Program-made: the position numbers and the translations under genes
Shown: positions 8,886 to 17,252 of the stretch, piece by piece
Numbering within the stretch: the first letter of the stretch is position 1
Layout of the letters: the number at the start of each line of letters is the position of its first letter
Assembly (NCBI GenBank): GCA_018902795.1
Contig: JAHIQD010000018.1
Location: 1 to 39,911, forward strand
DNA from: Bacteroidota bacterium
GTDB lineage: Bacteria > Bacteroidota > Bacteroidia > Flavobacteriales > Weeksellaceae
Direction of reading: 5' to 3'
DNA length: 39,911 bases
The notes under the pieces: model-generated
Database searches by the model: none
Told to the model about the DNA's origin: nothing
Seen by the model: only the letters and a program-made list of their open reading frames with translations

Positions 8886-9850
8886 CACTTTTTATTTTGA
8901 GGTGAAGAGAACAAGAGTAAAAAAACAGATGAAGGCTTTAGAAACCCGATTCCGGTCTGGTCTCCTGACCATAGGCAATCCAAAAGTATTTTAATTACCT
9001 TCAGAACCCTTGACATTCGGGGTGGAAACCGGTTAAAAAACCTTGTATCAGAAATGAAGTTGTATTGCCCTGTAGGATAATTTATTAAGGACAATTAGAA
9101 GAGCGCATCAGAATTCAGAAGTACACAATATTAAATTTCGTGTATCCCTGTCTGATACTTCCAGCGCTTGAGACGGGAAAACCGGCTTAGGAAAGCCAGC
9201 AAACCGGCCAATGCCGGAGGATAGTTTCGGTTTTTCATCGCTTGTGTTTTTAAATTTCCAATCATTTAAGATGTGCAAAGAAACTTACTCAAAATTACTG
9301 CGATTTTCAAAAACTTATACCGCTAAAACACCTTTTATGATAAATATTTTACCATAAAAGCTTTTAATATGATTAATTTATACATTAAACAAGACATTAC
9401 TTATATTACAAAGATGACACATAAGTTATGACAAAGGCCGGATTTCCGGGCATCACAATATCATGCTAATCTTTTTGGAGCAAAATAAACTCTGTTCTTC
9501 TTTGAAATGTATACACCTGCATTTGCTAGCCAGTATATTTACATACTCCTGAGTCAGGTCTTTTGTTTGAAACGCCAAAACCCTAAAAAAGTTTGTTTAT
9601 TAAGGTTTTCACAATTAACGTTGGTCCATTTTTGTGTAAACCTATTTTGCACAAGTCAAAACTCTTATAACCAGAAAATCTAATTGTAAAAATTACTCGT
9701 GTGTGATTTGCCTCCAAACGACATTCTCTGAGTGACTGTATGATTACAAAAATCTAAAGTAACCCCGTACTGAGTAGTCGACAATTAAAGGTGCAGAGAT
9801 GTAGTACTAATACTTTCTCGGTCCTCACGCCATAAAGCATGGTGCATCCT
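8886..9850. other. Non-coding stretch upstream of the giant adhesin
   Basis: About 960 bp without a convincing gene. A minus-strand frame at 8885-9094 ends on the adhesin start and lacks any recognisable feature. A 35-codon minus-strand frame (9131-9238, starting MKNRNYPPALAG) overlaps a GC-rich, hairpin-forming patch. From 9240 to 9780 the DNA is AT-rich and I see nothing in it. A box matching TAnnTTTG on the minus strand lies at 8981-8988 and could start the adhesin mRNA. Confidence 0.6.
8981..8988 (-). promoter_or_regulatory. Candidate -7 box for the giant adhesin
   Basis: Reads TACTTTTG on the minus strand, matching the Bacteroidota -7 consensus TAnnTTTG, about 95 nt before the adhesin ATG. 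I see no good -33 TTTG at the expected distance, so this is tentative. Confidence 0.35.
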
Positions 9851-10978
9851 TCATTCAATCATAAAAAGATCCGAGGCAATCCCGTCAGCAAGAAACCAGT
9901 GTTTTTCGGGAATTTTCAGATGGGAGTTTTCAATGAATAAAATTCCGTCCTCGATTTTCTTTTTAATTTCTTTCTGAAAGTAATCCAGAATGTCATCATT
10001 GAATTTTTCATTTAAACGGATCAGATCAACACCCCAAACCGTTCTTAAACCAATCATCAGCATTTCATTAAACTGCTCTTTTTCCGAAAGAATCTCAGTT
10101 TCCTTCGCTAAAACGTTCTGACTTAATGAATTGATATACAATTTATTGTTCGCGACATTCCAACTTCTTTCATTTCGTCCATTGTAAGAATGTGCGGACG
10201 GACCGATGCCCAGATATTCCCGGTAATTCCAGTACGCAGCGTTGTGTCTCGAATGAAAACCAGGCTTGCCGAAATTGGAGATTTCATAATGTTCAAAACC
10301 GTGATCTTTCAGAAATTCAGACATATAATAAAACTCCTTATTCTGTTCCGCTTCTTTGGGTGCCGGAATTTTATTCTGCTTAATCCACTGGTTCAAAGCA
10401 GTTTTCGGCTCCACCGTCAAAGCATAAGAAGAAATATGCGGAACCTGAAGTTCTATAGTTTTACTGAGGTTTTCTTTCCAGATTTCCAGGCCGGAAGTGG
10501 GCGAACCGTAAATTAAATCGATACTGATGTTTTCAAAGCCGAAATCCTGAGCCCGTTTGATCGACGATTCTGCTTCGCCTGCATTATGGGCGCGGTTCAT
10601 CAGCAATAAATCTTCGTTGAAAAAACTTTGGGTACCAATAGAAAGACGGTTAACCGGCGTCTGGGCCAGTTCTTTCAGAAATATTTTATCCAGATCATCA
10701 GGATTGGCTTCCAACGTAATTTCAATATCAGGAGCAAAAGAGAAATATTTAAGAACCTCATCAATAATTGATTTCAGTTCGTCAACTTTAAGAATCGACG
10801 GCGTTCCGCCCCCAAAATAAAGCGATTTTAGATTTTTATTTTCAAGTTCGTCTCTGCGCAGAAAAATTTCTTTCTTTAAAGCAGCAATCATTTCTTCTTT
10901 AAAATTAAAAGAAGTGGAAAAATGGAAATTGCAGTAACTGCATTTCTGTTTGCAGAAAGGAATGTGAAGATAAATCAT
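9851..10978 (-). CDS. hemW: Radical SAM heme chaperone HemW
   Basis: 375 residues, the usual length for HemW, a relative of coproporphyrinogen III dehydrogenase HemN. The radical SAM cluster motif is at the N-terminus in YLHIPFCKQKCSYCNF with Cys 9, 13 and 16. The glycine-rich SAM-binding motif GGGTPS is at 56-61, and NRLSIGTQSF and a C-terminal HemN-type domain follow. Family knowledge: HemW binds heme and delivers it to target proteins in the cytoplasm, and it lacks the extra Cys of true HemN (the motif here is CxxxCxxC followed by N). It starts at the ATG at 10976-10978 and lies about 100 bp downstream of porP/sprF on the same strand, with no terminator seen between them. Confidence 0.93.
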   Translation of the reverse strand: MIYLHIPFCKQKCSYCNFHFSTSFNFKEEMIAALKKEIFLRRDELENKNLKSLYFGGGTPSILKVDELKSIIDEVLKYFSFAPDIEITLEANPDDLDKIFLKELAQTPVNRLSIGTQSFFNEDLLLMNRAHNAGEAESSIKRAQDFGFENISIDLIYGSPTSGLEIWKENLSKTIELQVPHISSYALTVEPKTALNQWIKQNKIPAPKEAEQNKEFYYMSEFLKDHGFEHYEISNFGKPGFHSRHNAAYWNYREYLGIGPSAHSYNGRNERSWNVANNKLYINSLSQNVLAKETEILSEKEQFNEMLMIGLRTVWGVDLIRLNEKFNDDILDYFQKEIKKKIEDGILFIENSHLKIPEKHWFLADGIASDLFMIE

Positions 10979-11081
10979 GAGTCAGAATCCAGGGAAAAAA
11001 GTAGAAAGATACAGGTGAATAGTCAATATTGAATTTTTGAGACTTCAAACTTCAACATGTGACATTCAGCACCCGGAAATT

Positions 11082-12032
11082 CTAATACCGGTAACCTCTG
11101 GTATTGATGAAGTTTTCAAAGTTATAACCCACACTCAGCATAAAACTGCTGCCGGCATATTGCTGAATATCAGAAAGCCCGAAATTATAACTTGCCCCGA
11201 AAAAGAAATTGCTGACGGTGGCTTTTACAATAGGGGAAATTCCTAAATTCTGACTTCCGAACCTGTTTTTTGAAGTTCTGAAGCTGGCTCCGGCCGAAAA
11301 TGAACTCTCATCACTCAAAACAGTAGCCATCAGATTCATATCGGTAATTCGGGAAGAATTGGTGCTGAAATTCATTAATACCGAAGGCGAAACATAAAAC
11401 TGATCGTTCAGATAAAAATCGTATCCTGCATTGATATTGAATTTGGTAGGCTCCGGCTCTATTCCGTTAACGATAGGAATATCATTCGTCAATGCAATAT
11501 CATTTACAGAAACTCCGGCAGAAAAATTACGGTAGGTTACCGCCATCCCAAGGTTTGCATATACCAAAAAAAGGCTGTTGGCGTCTGAAGCCAGCGTAGG
11601 ATCACCCGGATCCTGTGGACTAAGCTTGGCAAGATCGATATGCATATTGTAAAAATTCACATTGGTTCCGAAGGAAAACTGGCTTTTTCTTTCACCGTCA
11701 TCATCAATCGGAATAAAATAAGAAGCACCACCGGAAATTCCGTTGGAGGATATAGGCCCGTTCTGATCCTTGAAAAAAGACAAACCGGCTCCTACCCTGT
11801 CGAAAATATTCGCATGCAAACCGATAGACTGCACATTAGGCGATTCATTGAACTGTGAAAACTGCTTCTGATAATTCAAATTCAACACCACATTATCTGT
11901 TTTACCATACTGGGCCGGGTTGAAGAGAAAATCACCTTCAAGCAGATACTGCTGATAATAAGGCAGGGTCTCCTGGCTTTTATAAAGGCCGAAAGAAAGT
12001 AAAACGAAAAATAACGTATATATTTTTCTCAT
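11082..12032 (-). CDS. PorP/SprF family type IX secretion membrane protein
   Basis: 316 residues. A signal peptide (MRKIYTLFFVLLSFGLYKSQ) precedes a beta-barrel-like sequence of alternating strands ending in Tyr. The N-terminal motif LPYYQQYLLEGDFLFNPAQYG is diagnostic of PorP/SprF. These are outer-membrane proteins associated with T9SS; genomes of the class carry many paralogs, often beside a cargo adhesin (SprF with SprB). Here the nearest giant adhesin gene lies 2.2 kb further on, beyond hemW and on the same strand, so a dedicated pairing is possible but not shown. The gene sits 47 bp after rluD with its own -7 box. Confidence 0.92.
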   Translation of the reverse strand: MRKIYTLFFVLLSFGLYKSQETLPYYQQYLLEGDFLFNPAQYGKTDNVVLNLNYQKQFSQFNESPNVQSIGLHANIFDRVGAGLSFFKDQNGPISSNGISGGASYFIPIDDDGERKSQFSFGTNVNFYNMHIDLAKLSPQDPGDPTLASDANSLFLVYANLGMAVTYRNFSAGVSVNDIALTNDIPIVNGIEPEPTKFNINAGYDFYLNDQFYVSPSVLMNFSTNSSRITDMNLMATVLSDESSFSAGASFRTSKNRFGSQNLGISPIVKATVSNFFFGASYNFGLSDIQQYAGSSFMLSVGYNFENFINTRGYRY

Positions 12033-12053
12033 AATTGGTTACGTGAATTTTTA

Positions 12054-12061
12054 CAAATATA
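12054..12061 (-). promoter_or_regulatory. -7 box for porP/sprF
   Basis: Reads TATATTTG on the minus strand, an exact match to TAnnTTTG, 21 nt before the porP/sprF ATG and just past the rluD stop. It suggests that porP/sprF can be transcribed separately from rluD. The -33 element is not clear. Confidence 0.6.
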
Positions 12062-12079
12062 AAAAAACTTTTTTTGGAA

Positions 12080-13138
12080 TTACTGTTCCAAATAATTCCT
12101 CCATCTTTTTACCGCTTCCTCCATATCTGCAGGCATCGGACTTTCGAAATACATTTCCTTTTTTGTCGTAGGGTGAATAAATCCTAACGTGTGTGCATGA
12201 AGGGCATGACGCGGCAAAACCTCGAAAACATTCTTAACGAACTGCTTATATTTCGGCAGGTTAACGCCTTTTAGAATATGGTTACCTTCGTATCTTTCAT
12301 CATTAAAAAGCGTGTGACCGATATGTTTGAAATGCGCGCGGATCTGATGGGTTCTCCCTGTTTCCAGCTTACATTCCACCCAGGTGATATATCTAAAGCG
12401 TTCAATAACTTTGTAATGCGTTACAGCATGTTTTCCTAAGCTTCCGTCTTCAAAAACCGTCATCTGCATGCGGTTTTTCAGGTGTCTTCCGATATGCCCG
12501 GTGATAGTCCCTTCTTCATTGGGAACATTGCCCCATACAAATGCCCAGTACAGCCTTTTTGTTTTTCTTTCAAAAAACTGCTTGGCGAGAAAACTCAGCG
12601 CATATTCATTTTTGGCAATGACCAGAAGTCCCGAAGTGTCTTTATCAATACGGTGCACCAGACCAACCCTGTCCAGATCCGATTTCTGCCCGTTTTTTTC
12701 GAAATGAAAAGCCAACGCGTTGACCAACGTACTGTGATAATTACCGTGACCGGGATGAACGACCATTCCGGCAGCTTTGTCTACTACCACTACATCATCG
12801 TCTTCATATACAATATTGATCGGGATATCCTGCGGAATGATGATGTTTTGTCTCGGCGGATGCGTTAAAAGCACAGAAATCTGATCGCCGGGTTTTACGC
12901 GGTAGTTCTGTTTTACCGGGACGCCGTTTACTACAACGTTTCCGGCACGGCAGGTTTGGGAAATCTTATTCCGTGACGAATTTTGTCTGAATATCAGCAG
13001 AAACTTATCAATCCGCAGTGGCTCCTGGTTTTTGTCTACTGTGATGTTGAGGTGTTCGTATAAACCGGATGATTCTTCATCATTGGTTTCATGATGCAGT
13101 ACTTCTTCGTCTAAAAATTCTTCGTTTTCTTCGGACAT
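12080..13138 (-). CDS. rluD: RluA/RluD family 23S rRNA pseudouridine synthase
   Basis: 352 residues. An acidic N-terminal extension (1-35) is followed by an S4 RNA-binding domain at about 40-90 (LRIDKFLLIF, VVVNG). The catalytic domain contains GLVHRIDKDTSGLLVIAKN at 159-177. The first Asp of this motif (Asp165) is the catalytic residue of the family. A further motif, LETGRTHQIRAHF, follows. The enzyme isomerises specific uridines in rRNA, in RluD those of helix 69 of 23S rRNA. The exact target is inferred from S4 plus catalytic architecture; other RluA-type enzymes look alike. It follows the PASTA gene with a terminator-like hairpin in between. Confidence 0.88.
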   Translation of the reverse strand: MSEENEEFLDEEVLHHETNDEESSGLYEHLNITVDKNQEPLRIDKFLLIFRQNSSRNKISQTCRAGNVVVNGVPVKQNYRVKPGDQISVLLTHPPRQNIIIPQDIPINIVYEDDDVVVVDKAAGMVVHPGHGNYHSTLVNALAFHFEKNGQKSDLDRVGLVHRIDKDTSGLLVIAKNEYALSFLAKQFFERKTKRLYWAFVWGNVPNEEGTITGHIGRHLKNRMQMTVFEDGSLGKHAVTHYKVIERFRYITWVECKLETGRTHQIRAHFKHIGHTLFNDERYEGNHILKGVNLPKYKQFVKNVFEVLPRHALHAHTLGFIHPTTKKEMYFESPMPADMEEAVKRWRNYLEQ

Positions 13139-13145
13139 ATTATTT

Positions 13146-13175
13146 AAAAAAGCTTCAACTTTCTGCTGAAGCTTT
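13146..13175 (-). terminator. Hairpin terminator between the PASTA gene and rluD
   Basis: Perfect 9 bp arms, AAAGCTTCA (13149-13157) and its complement (13167-13175), with a 9-base loop. On the minus strand the hairpin leads into a T run. It ends about 8 nt before the rluD ATG, so it could separate rluD from the PASTA gene or attenuate read-through. Confidence 0.7.
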
Positions 13176-13197
13176 ATCGTTTTTATTTTATTAGTAA

Positions 13198-14250
13198 CTA
13201 CTCAACAATTATTTTTTTGGCTTTTGGTTTTTCTGCCGGTTTTGTTGTTGAAGGAGTTGTTTTTGGAGTTGTTGAAGTAGTAACCGGAGTTTTTGGTTTT
13301 TGGTCTCCCGTGGTTTTCGGAATATCCTGTTTCGGAACTTCAGTTTTTGGAGTTTCGGTTTTCGGAGTCTCAGGTTTCGGCTCTGTCTTTTTTGGTGCAG
13401 GCTCTCTGTACACCGGCGCTTCATAACGAATTGGCGGCGTGGTAGTGTCAATTTTAATTCTGTACATGGAATTAAGCTGTGAAATCTTTCCGCCCATTTC
13501 GGCCGGCGTTTTCTTACTTGCCCAAATATCGATCTGCATTCCTTGATCCCGGACATCAAACGAAGCCGGATCCTGATAATATACAATATCCGAATCGTCC
13601 TGTCCTCCGTCTTCATGCTCAATCAATCCTACTTCAAAAAGATTCTGTGCGATGATCGCTTTTGCTTCCTGAACCGTTAATCCCACCAAATTGGGAACGG
13701 ATATATTTCTTTTCGGACCCGCGCCAATCACCAGATCAATGGTGGAAAACCTCGGCAATAGCGTACCCGGCTTCAGCGAAGTTCCGTTATAAAGCATTCT
13801 TAAAACAGCATCCCTCTGGATACTCGGCTCATAAATGGTGTCGCCTACTTTTAATCCAACCTGTTCCAGCTGACGGAAAGCAAGACCTTTATACCGGTCC
13901 AGAACATCAGGAACGGAAACCTGTGCGTAAGATTTAGGATTCACTTTTAAAATAATAGTTCTTCCGTCCTTCACCCTTGAACCTGGTGAGGGATAAATCT
14001 GTAATACCTGAAAAGGTCTGTATTTAGGATCGTATTTGAAACTGTCCACTTCATAATCGAGTCCTGCATCATCCAGGATTCTGATGGCGTCATGCACCGA
14101 CTTGTTCATCACATTGGGTACAGGAATTTCTTTGCCGTGATTCGTATGAATCTCTAACCAACGGAAAGTAAGCCAAACCAATCCCGTGAAAACGGCTGCA
14201 GCCAGAAGAATATTTACTAGGACTTTCCAGTGGAAAAGCGATTTAGGCAT
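13198..14250 (-). CDS. Single-pass membrane protein with three PASTA domains
   Basis: 350 residues. A short cytoplasmic start is followed by one transmembrane segment (about 10-29). Three PASTA domains occupy about 41-105, 111-177 and 183-246, recognisable by VPNVMNKSVHDA, VPDVLDRYKGLA and VPNLVGLTVQEA and the closing L/I-x-V strands. From about 270 the tail is Pro/Lys/Thr-rich low complexity (many PKTE and TTPKT units) with a basic end. PASTA domains bind peptidoglycan or beta-lactams in Ser/Thr kinases and penicillin-binding proteins, but no kinase or transpeptidase domain is present here. It probably senses or binds cell wall in the periplasm. Stand-alone PASTA proteins next to rluD are common in flavobacteria. 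Confidence 0.9.
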   Translation of the reverse strand: MPKSLFHWKVLVNILLAAAVFTGLVWLTFRWLEIHTNHGKEIPVPNVMNKSVHDAIRILDDAGLDYEVDSFKYDPKYRPFQVLQIYPSPGSRVKDGRTIILKVNPKSYAQVSVPDVLDRYKGLAFRQLEQVGLKVGDTIYEPSIQRDAVLRMLYNGTSLKPGTLLPRFSTIDLVIGAGPKRNISVPNLVGLTVQEAKAIIAQNLFEVGLIEHEDGGQDDSDIVYYQDPASFDVRDQGMQIDIWASKKTPAEMGGKISQLNSMYRIKIDTTTPPIRYEAPVYREPAPKKTEPKPETPKTETPKTEVPKQDIPKTTGDQKPKTPVTTSTTPKTTPSTTKPAEKPKAKKIIVE

Positions 14251-14276
14251 ATTTTTAAATCTTTAATATATAGATG

Positions 14277-14284
14277 CAAATATA
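14277..14284 (-). promoter_or_regulatory. -7 box for the PASTA gene
   Basis: TATATTTG on the minus strand, an exact TAnnTTTG match, 26 nt before the PASTA ATG. It lies back to back with the yicC promoter in a 130 bp divergent region. Confidence 0.6.
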
Positions 14285-14355
14285 TAAAATAATCTTTTCT
14301 GAACTTCCTGATTTTTTTGCCTGCAAATTTTTAATCATAAAAGTTTTGAAATATT

Positions 14356-14363
14356 TACCTTTG
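14356..14363 (+). promoter_or_regulatory. -7 box for yicC
   Basis: TACCTTTG matches TAnnTTTG and lies 17 nt before the yicC ATG. It probably starts the yicC-gmk transcript. No clear -33 box was found. Confidence 0.6.
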
Positions 14364-14380
14364 TCTGCTAAAGCAAATCC

Positions 14381-15238
14381 ATGATTTTATCCATGACAGG
14401 CTTCGGAAGAAGCGAAGGTGTTTTTGAAGGTAAAAAAATTACCGTCGACATCAAATCTTTAAACAGCAAATCTTTTGACCTGAACATCAAAATGCCTTTA
14501 CGGTATAAAGAAAAGGAATTCGAAATCAGAAAAATGCTGAGCGACAGCATTCTCCGCGGAAAAGTCGACTGTTACATCAATCTGGAAACCCTCGACGATT
14601 CCAATGATGTGAACATCAATCACGAGCTGGTAAAATCTTACATCGATGAACTGAAGAAAATTTCCGGCGACGGTCCAGACTTCGAATACCTGAAAATGGC
14701 CATCAGAATGCCCGAAGCTATTTCTACAAGACCTGATGAACTCAACGAAAACGAATGGTTTTTGTTGACCGGGTTATTAAAGGATGCACTTTCAAAATTC
14801 AATAATTTCCGAAAAACAGAAGGTGATAATCTTCATGAAGAGCTGAAACGCAACATTCACAACATTGAAACTTACCTTGGAATGGTGGCTCCCTACGAAG
14901 GCATCCGCCTGGACGCCATTAAAGAAAAATACCGCAGCACGCTGAACGAATTCGATAATATTGATGAGACCCGTTTTTATCAGGAAATGGCTTATTTCAC
15001 CGAGAAATTAGATATTTCTGAAGAAAAGGTGAGGCTGACCCAACACCTGAAATATTATGCAGAAGTGATGAAAAACGAAGATTTCAACGGAAAAAAACTG
15101 GGTTTCATTTCCCAGGAAATTGGTCGCGAAATCAATACATTAGGTTCTAAAGCCAACCACGCGGAAATACAGAAACTGGTAGTGATGATGAAAGACGACC
15201 TTGAAAAAATTAAAGAACAGACTTTAAATGTACTTTAA
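14381..15238 (+). CDS. yicC: YicC/YloC family endoribonuclease
   Basis: 285 residues, the normal family length. The N-terminal signature MILSMTGFGRSEG is diagnostic, and the family's C-terminal domain ends in IGREINTLGSKANHAEIQ, followed by a short helical tail. YicC proteins are hexameric RNases involved in decay of small or other RNAs in some bacteria; their role in Bacteroidota is not established. It starts at 14381 just after a -7 box and is followed by gmk 56 bp later, a pairing that is widespread. A small TGAGAC/GTCTCA hairpin lies between the two genes. Confidence 0.93.
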   Translation: MILSMTGFGRSEGVFEGKKITVDIKSLNSKSFDLNIKMPLRYKEKEFEIRKMLSDSILRGKVDCYINLETLDDSNDVNINHELVKSYIDELKKISGDGPDFEYLKMAIRMPEAISTRPDELNENEWFLLTGLLKDALSKFNNFRKTEGDNLHEELKRNIHNIETYLGMVAPYEGIRLDAIKEKYRSTLNEFDNIDETRFYQEMAYFTEKLDISEEKVRLTQHLKYYAEVMKNEDFNGKKLGFISQEIGREINTLGSKANHAEIQKLVVMMKDDLEKIKEQTLNVL

Positions 15239-15294
15239 AAGTTGAGACCGAAAAAAGTCTCACGTCGTAAAAACATTCTTTTTCAATATTATTC

Positions 15295-15858
15295 ATGAAT
15301 AAAGTTATCATCTTTTCAGCACCTTCCGGAAGCGGAAAAACCACTTTGGTAAAACACTGTCTGGAAAAATTTCCACAGCTGGAATTTTCAGTTTCCTGCA
15401 CCACCAGAAATCCCCGCGGAACCGAAAAAAACGGCACTGATTATCATTTCATTTCTCCCGACGAATTCCGGCAGAAAATTGCTGAGGACGCTTTTGTAGA
15501 ATTTGAAGAAGTGTATACCGATAAATATTACGGAACCCTGAAGTCTGAAGTCGAAAGAATCTGGAACACCGGAAAAACCGTAATTTTTGACGTAGATGTA
15601 AAAGGCGGAATTTCCCTGAAAAAATATTTCGGAGATCAGGCGCTTTCACTTTTTATTATGCCTCCATCGATTGAAGAACTGGAGCGCAGACTGGTTTCCC
15701 GGGCAACAGACGCCGCAGAAACCATCAGAACAAGAGTGGAAAAAGCATCCGAAGAAATGACGTTTAAAGATCAGTTTGATAAAATTGTGGTGAATAATGA
15801 TCTGGCTGAGGCGAAAACCTCTGTTGAACAACTTCTGAACAACTTTTTGAGCGCATGA
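15295..15858 (+). CDS. gmk: Guanylate kinase
   Basis: 187 residues. The P-loop SAPSGSGKTT is at 8-17, the GMP-binding motif SCTTRNPRGTE at about 34-44, and the lid contains VSRATDAAETIRTRVEKA. The enzyme phosphorylates GMP to GDP with ATP in the cytoplasm and is essential in purine nucleotide supply. The stop overlaps the next gene's start as ATGA (15855-15858), so translation is likely coupled to the downstream Rossmann-fold gene. Confidence 0.96.
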   Translation: MNKVIIFSAPSGSGKTTLVKHCLEKFPQLEFSVSCTTRNPRGTEKNGTDYHFISPDEFRQKIAEDAFVEFEEVYTDKYYGTLKSEVERIWNTGKTVIFDVDVKGGISLKKYFGDQALSLFIMPPSIEELERRLVSRATDAAETIRTRVEKASEEMTFKDQFDKIVVNNDLAEAKTSVEQLLNNFLSA

Positions 15859-16589
15859 AAATTGCCATTATCGGTTGTGGCTGGGTAGGAAAAAAACTGG
15901 CGGAATATCTCACCGGTAAAGGCCAGTATGTCATAGCAACCACCACCTCTCCGGAAAAAATTCAGGAGCTGAAAACGGTAGCGGCAGAAGTACATCTACT
16001 GGATTTCAGCAAAGATTCAGGAGCTGAATTTTTAAATGATACTGATGTCGCCATTTTCAGCATGCCTATTTCCCACAGCAGCTGGTTTAAGGGATTTGAA
16101 AACATGACAAACACATTTCCTAAAACAATTCTGTTCAGTTCCACAGGAATTTACCCTCAGGAAAACAGAATTTTCTCTGAAAAAGACACCACGGATTTAA
16201 GAACAGATATCGCAGCGGCTGAAAAAACGGTCAGAGAGAAATATCCTCAAACCAATATCCTCCGTTTCGGCGGCCTCATGGGCGGTGAAAGATCCCTTCA
16301 GAATTTCTTCAGAAACAGAGAAGTCAGCAATCCTGAAAAACGCGTCAATTACATTCATTACGAAGATATTTTAGCGATAGTGGAACAGCTGATCAACTCA
16401 GATAAAGCTTCCGGAATTTACAATGTTGTTGCTCCGGAACATCCTGCAATGGGAGAAATTTTAAATGGAGAAGATGGAAAAACTGTTGATTCATCTGATT
16501 CCGGGCAAAGGATTATTTCCTCCGAACTTTTTATCCAGGAATTCAATTATAGTTTTCTGCATCCGGATCCGAAATCTTTTAATCCGTAA
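15855..16589 (+). CDS. NAD(P)-binding Rossmann-fold epimerase-like protein
   Basis: 244 residues. The N-terminus MKIAIIGCGWVGKKLAEYL carries a GxGxxG dinucleotide-binding motif (Gly 7, 9 and 12). Later segments SSTGIYPQE and VNYIHYEDILAIVEQL resemble atypical extended SDR proteins of the YeeZ type, but the YxxxK catalytic pair of classical SDRs is not evident. The substrate is unknown. It overlaps gmk by 4 bp and is probably co-transcribed. The C-terminus is short and rich in Ser and Pro. Confidence 0.8.
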   Translation: MKIAIIGCGWVGKKLAEYLTGKGQYVIATTTSPEKIQELKTVAAEVHLLDFSKDSGAEFLNDTDVAIFSMPISHSSWFKGFENMTNTFPKTILFSSTGIYPQENRIFSEKDTTDLRTDIAAAEKTVREKYPQTNILRFGGLMGGERSLQNFFRNREVSNPEKRVNYIHYEDILAIVEQLINSDKASGIYNVVAPEHPAMGEILNGEDGKTVDSSDSGQRIISSELFIQEFNYSFLHPDPKSFNP

Positions 16590-16634
16590 GTACTGAAGAT
16601 ACCGGCTAAAATTAATATTCTGTAATTTATTTTC

Positions 16635-17201
16635 ATGATCAGTATTTCCGACGAAACATTTACCAAAAAAGATTTCACTAAAACACCTCTGGAAAGCGGT
16701 GAATACGACAACTGCGTTTTCAGCAGCTGCATTTTTTATGAAAGCCGTCTTACAGAAATTTCCTTTCTGAACTGCGTGTTCAACGACTGTGATCTGAGTT
16801 TGGCTAAAATTGAAAACACTGCATTTCGGGAAGTTGAGTTTAACAGCTGTAAGATGGTCGGCATTGATTTTGAACAGGCCAACGGTTTTGGCCTGCGTCT
16901 CAGTTTTAAAAACTCCAACCTTTCACATGCAGTTTTCTTTCAGAAAGACATCAGAAAAACAGTTTTCGATCACTGTATTCTGCGTGAAACCGATTTTACT
17001 GAGGCGAATTTAACGGAAAGCAAATTTACCCATTCAGATCTTTCAGGAAGTATTTTCGACCGGACTCATCTTGAAAAAGCAGACTTTAGGGAAGCTTTGA
17101 ATTTCAGCATCATTCCGGAAAACAATTTCATGAAAAAAGCCAGATTTTCCCAACACAATCTTGCAGGATTACTGATGCATTCGGGAATTGAGATTTCCTG
17201 A
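16635..17201 (+). CDS. Pentapeptide-repeat protein
   Basis: 188 residues. It consists almost throughout of A(D/N)LxF-like pentapeptides (CVFSSCIFYESRL, CVFNDCDLSLAKI, ADFREALNFS), which form a right-handed square beta-helix. A central irregular stretch, GFGLRLSFKNSNLSHAVF, recalls the break seen in Qnr/McbG-type gyrase-protecting proteins. No signal peptide, so cytoplasmic. A DNA-mimic function is only a possibility; many chromosomal family members have no known role. Cys residues are frequent in the first half. It sits between the Rossmann-fold gene and nadA on the same strand. Confidence 0.85.
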   Translation: MISISDETFTKKDFTKTPLESGEYDNCVFSSCIFYESRLTEISFLNCVFNDCDLSLAKIENTAFREVEFNSCKMVGIDFEQANGFGLRLSFKNSNLSHAVFFQKDIRKTVFDHCILRETDFTEANLTESKFTHSDLSGSIFDRTHLEKADFREALNFSIIPENNFMKKARFSQHNLAGLLMHSGIEIS

Positions 17202-17252
17202 GAAAATTAGCCGAAAAATCACTAATTTTAACCCTTATTTAAATTCACAGAA

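Noticed and set aside
8885..9094. 69-codon minus-strand frame ending on the adhesin start
   Set aside because: No signal peptide, domain or promoter is seen; the overlap with the adhesin start is likely coincidental.
9785..9830. Segment containing GTAGTACTAAT, recalling the 3' end of 23S rRNA
   Set aside because: Only a short stretch matches and the surroundings do not fold or align as rRNA from memory. A direct alignment to 23S rRNA would settle it.
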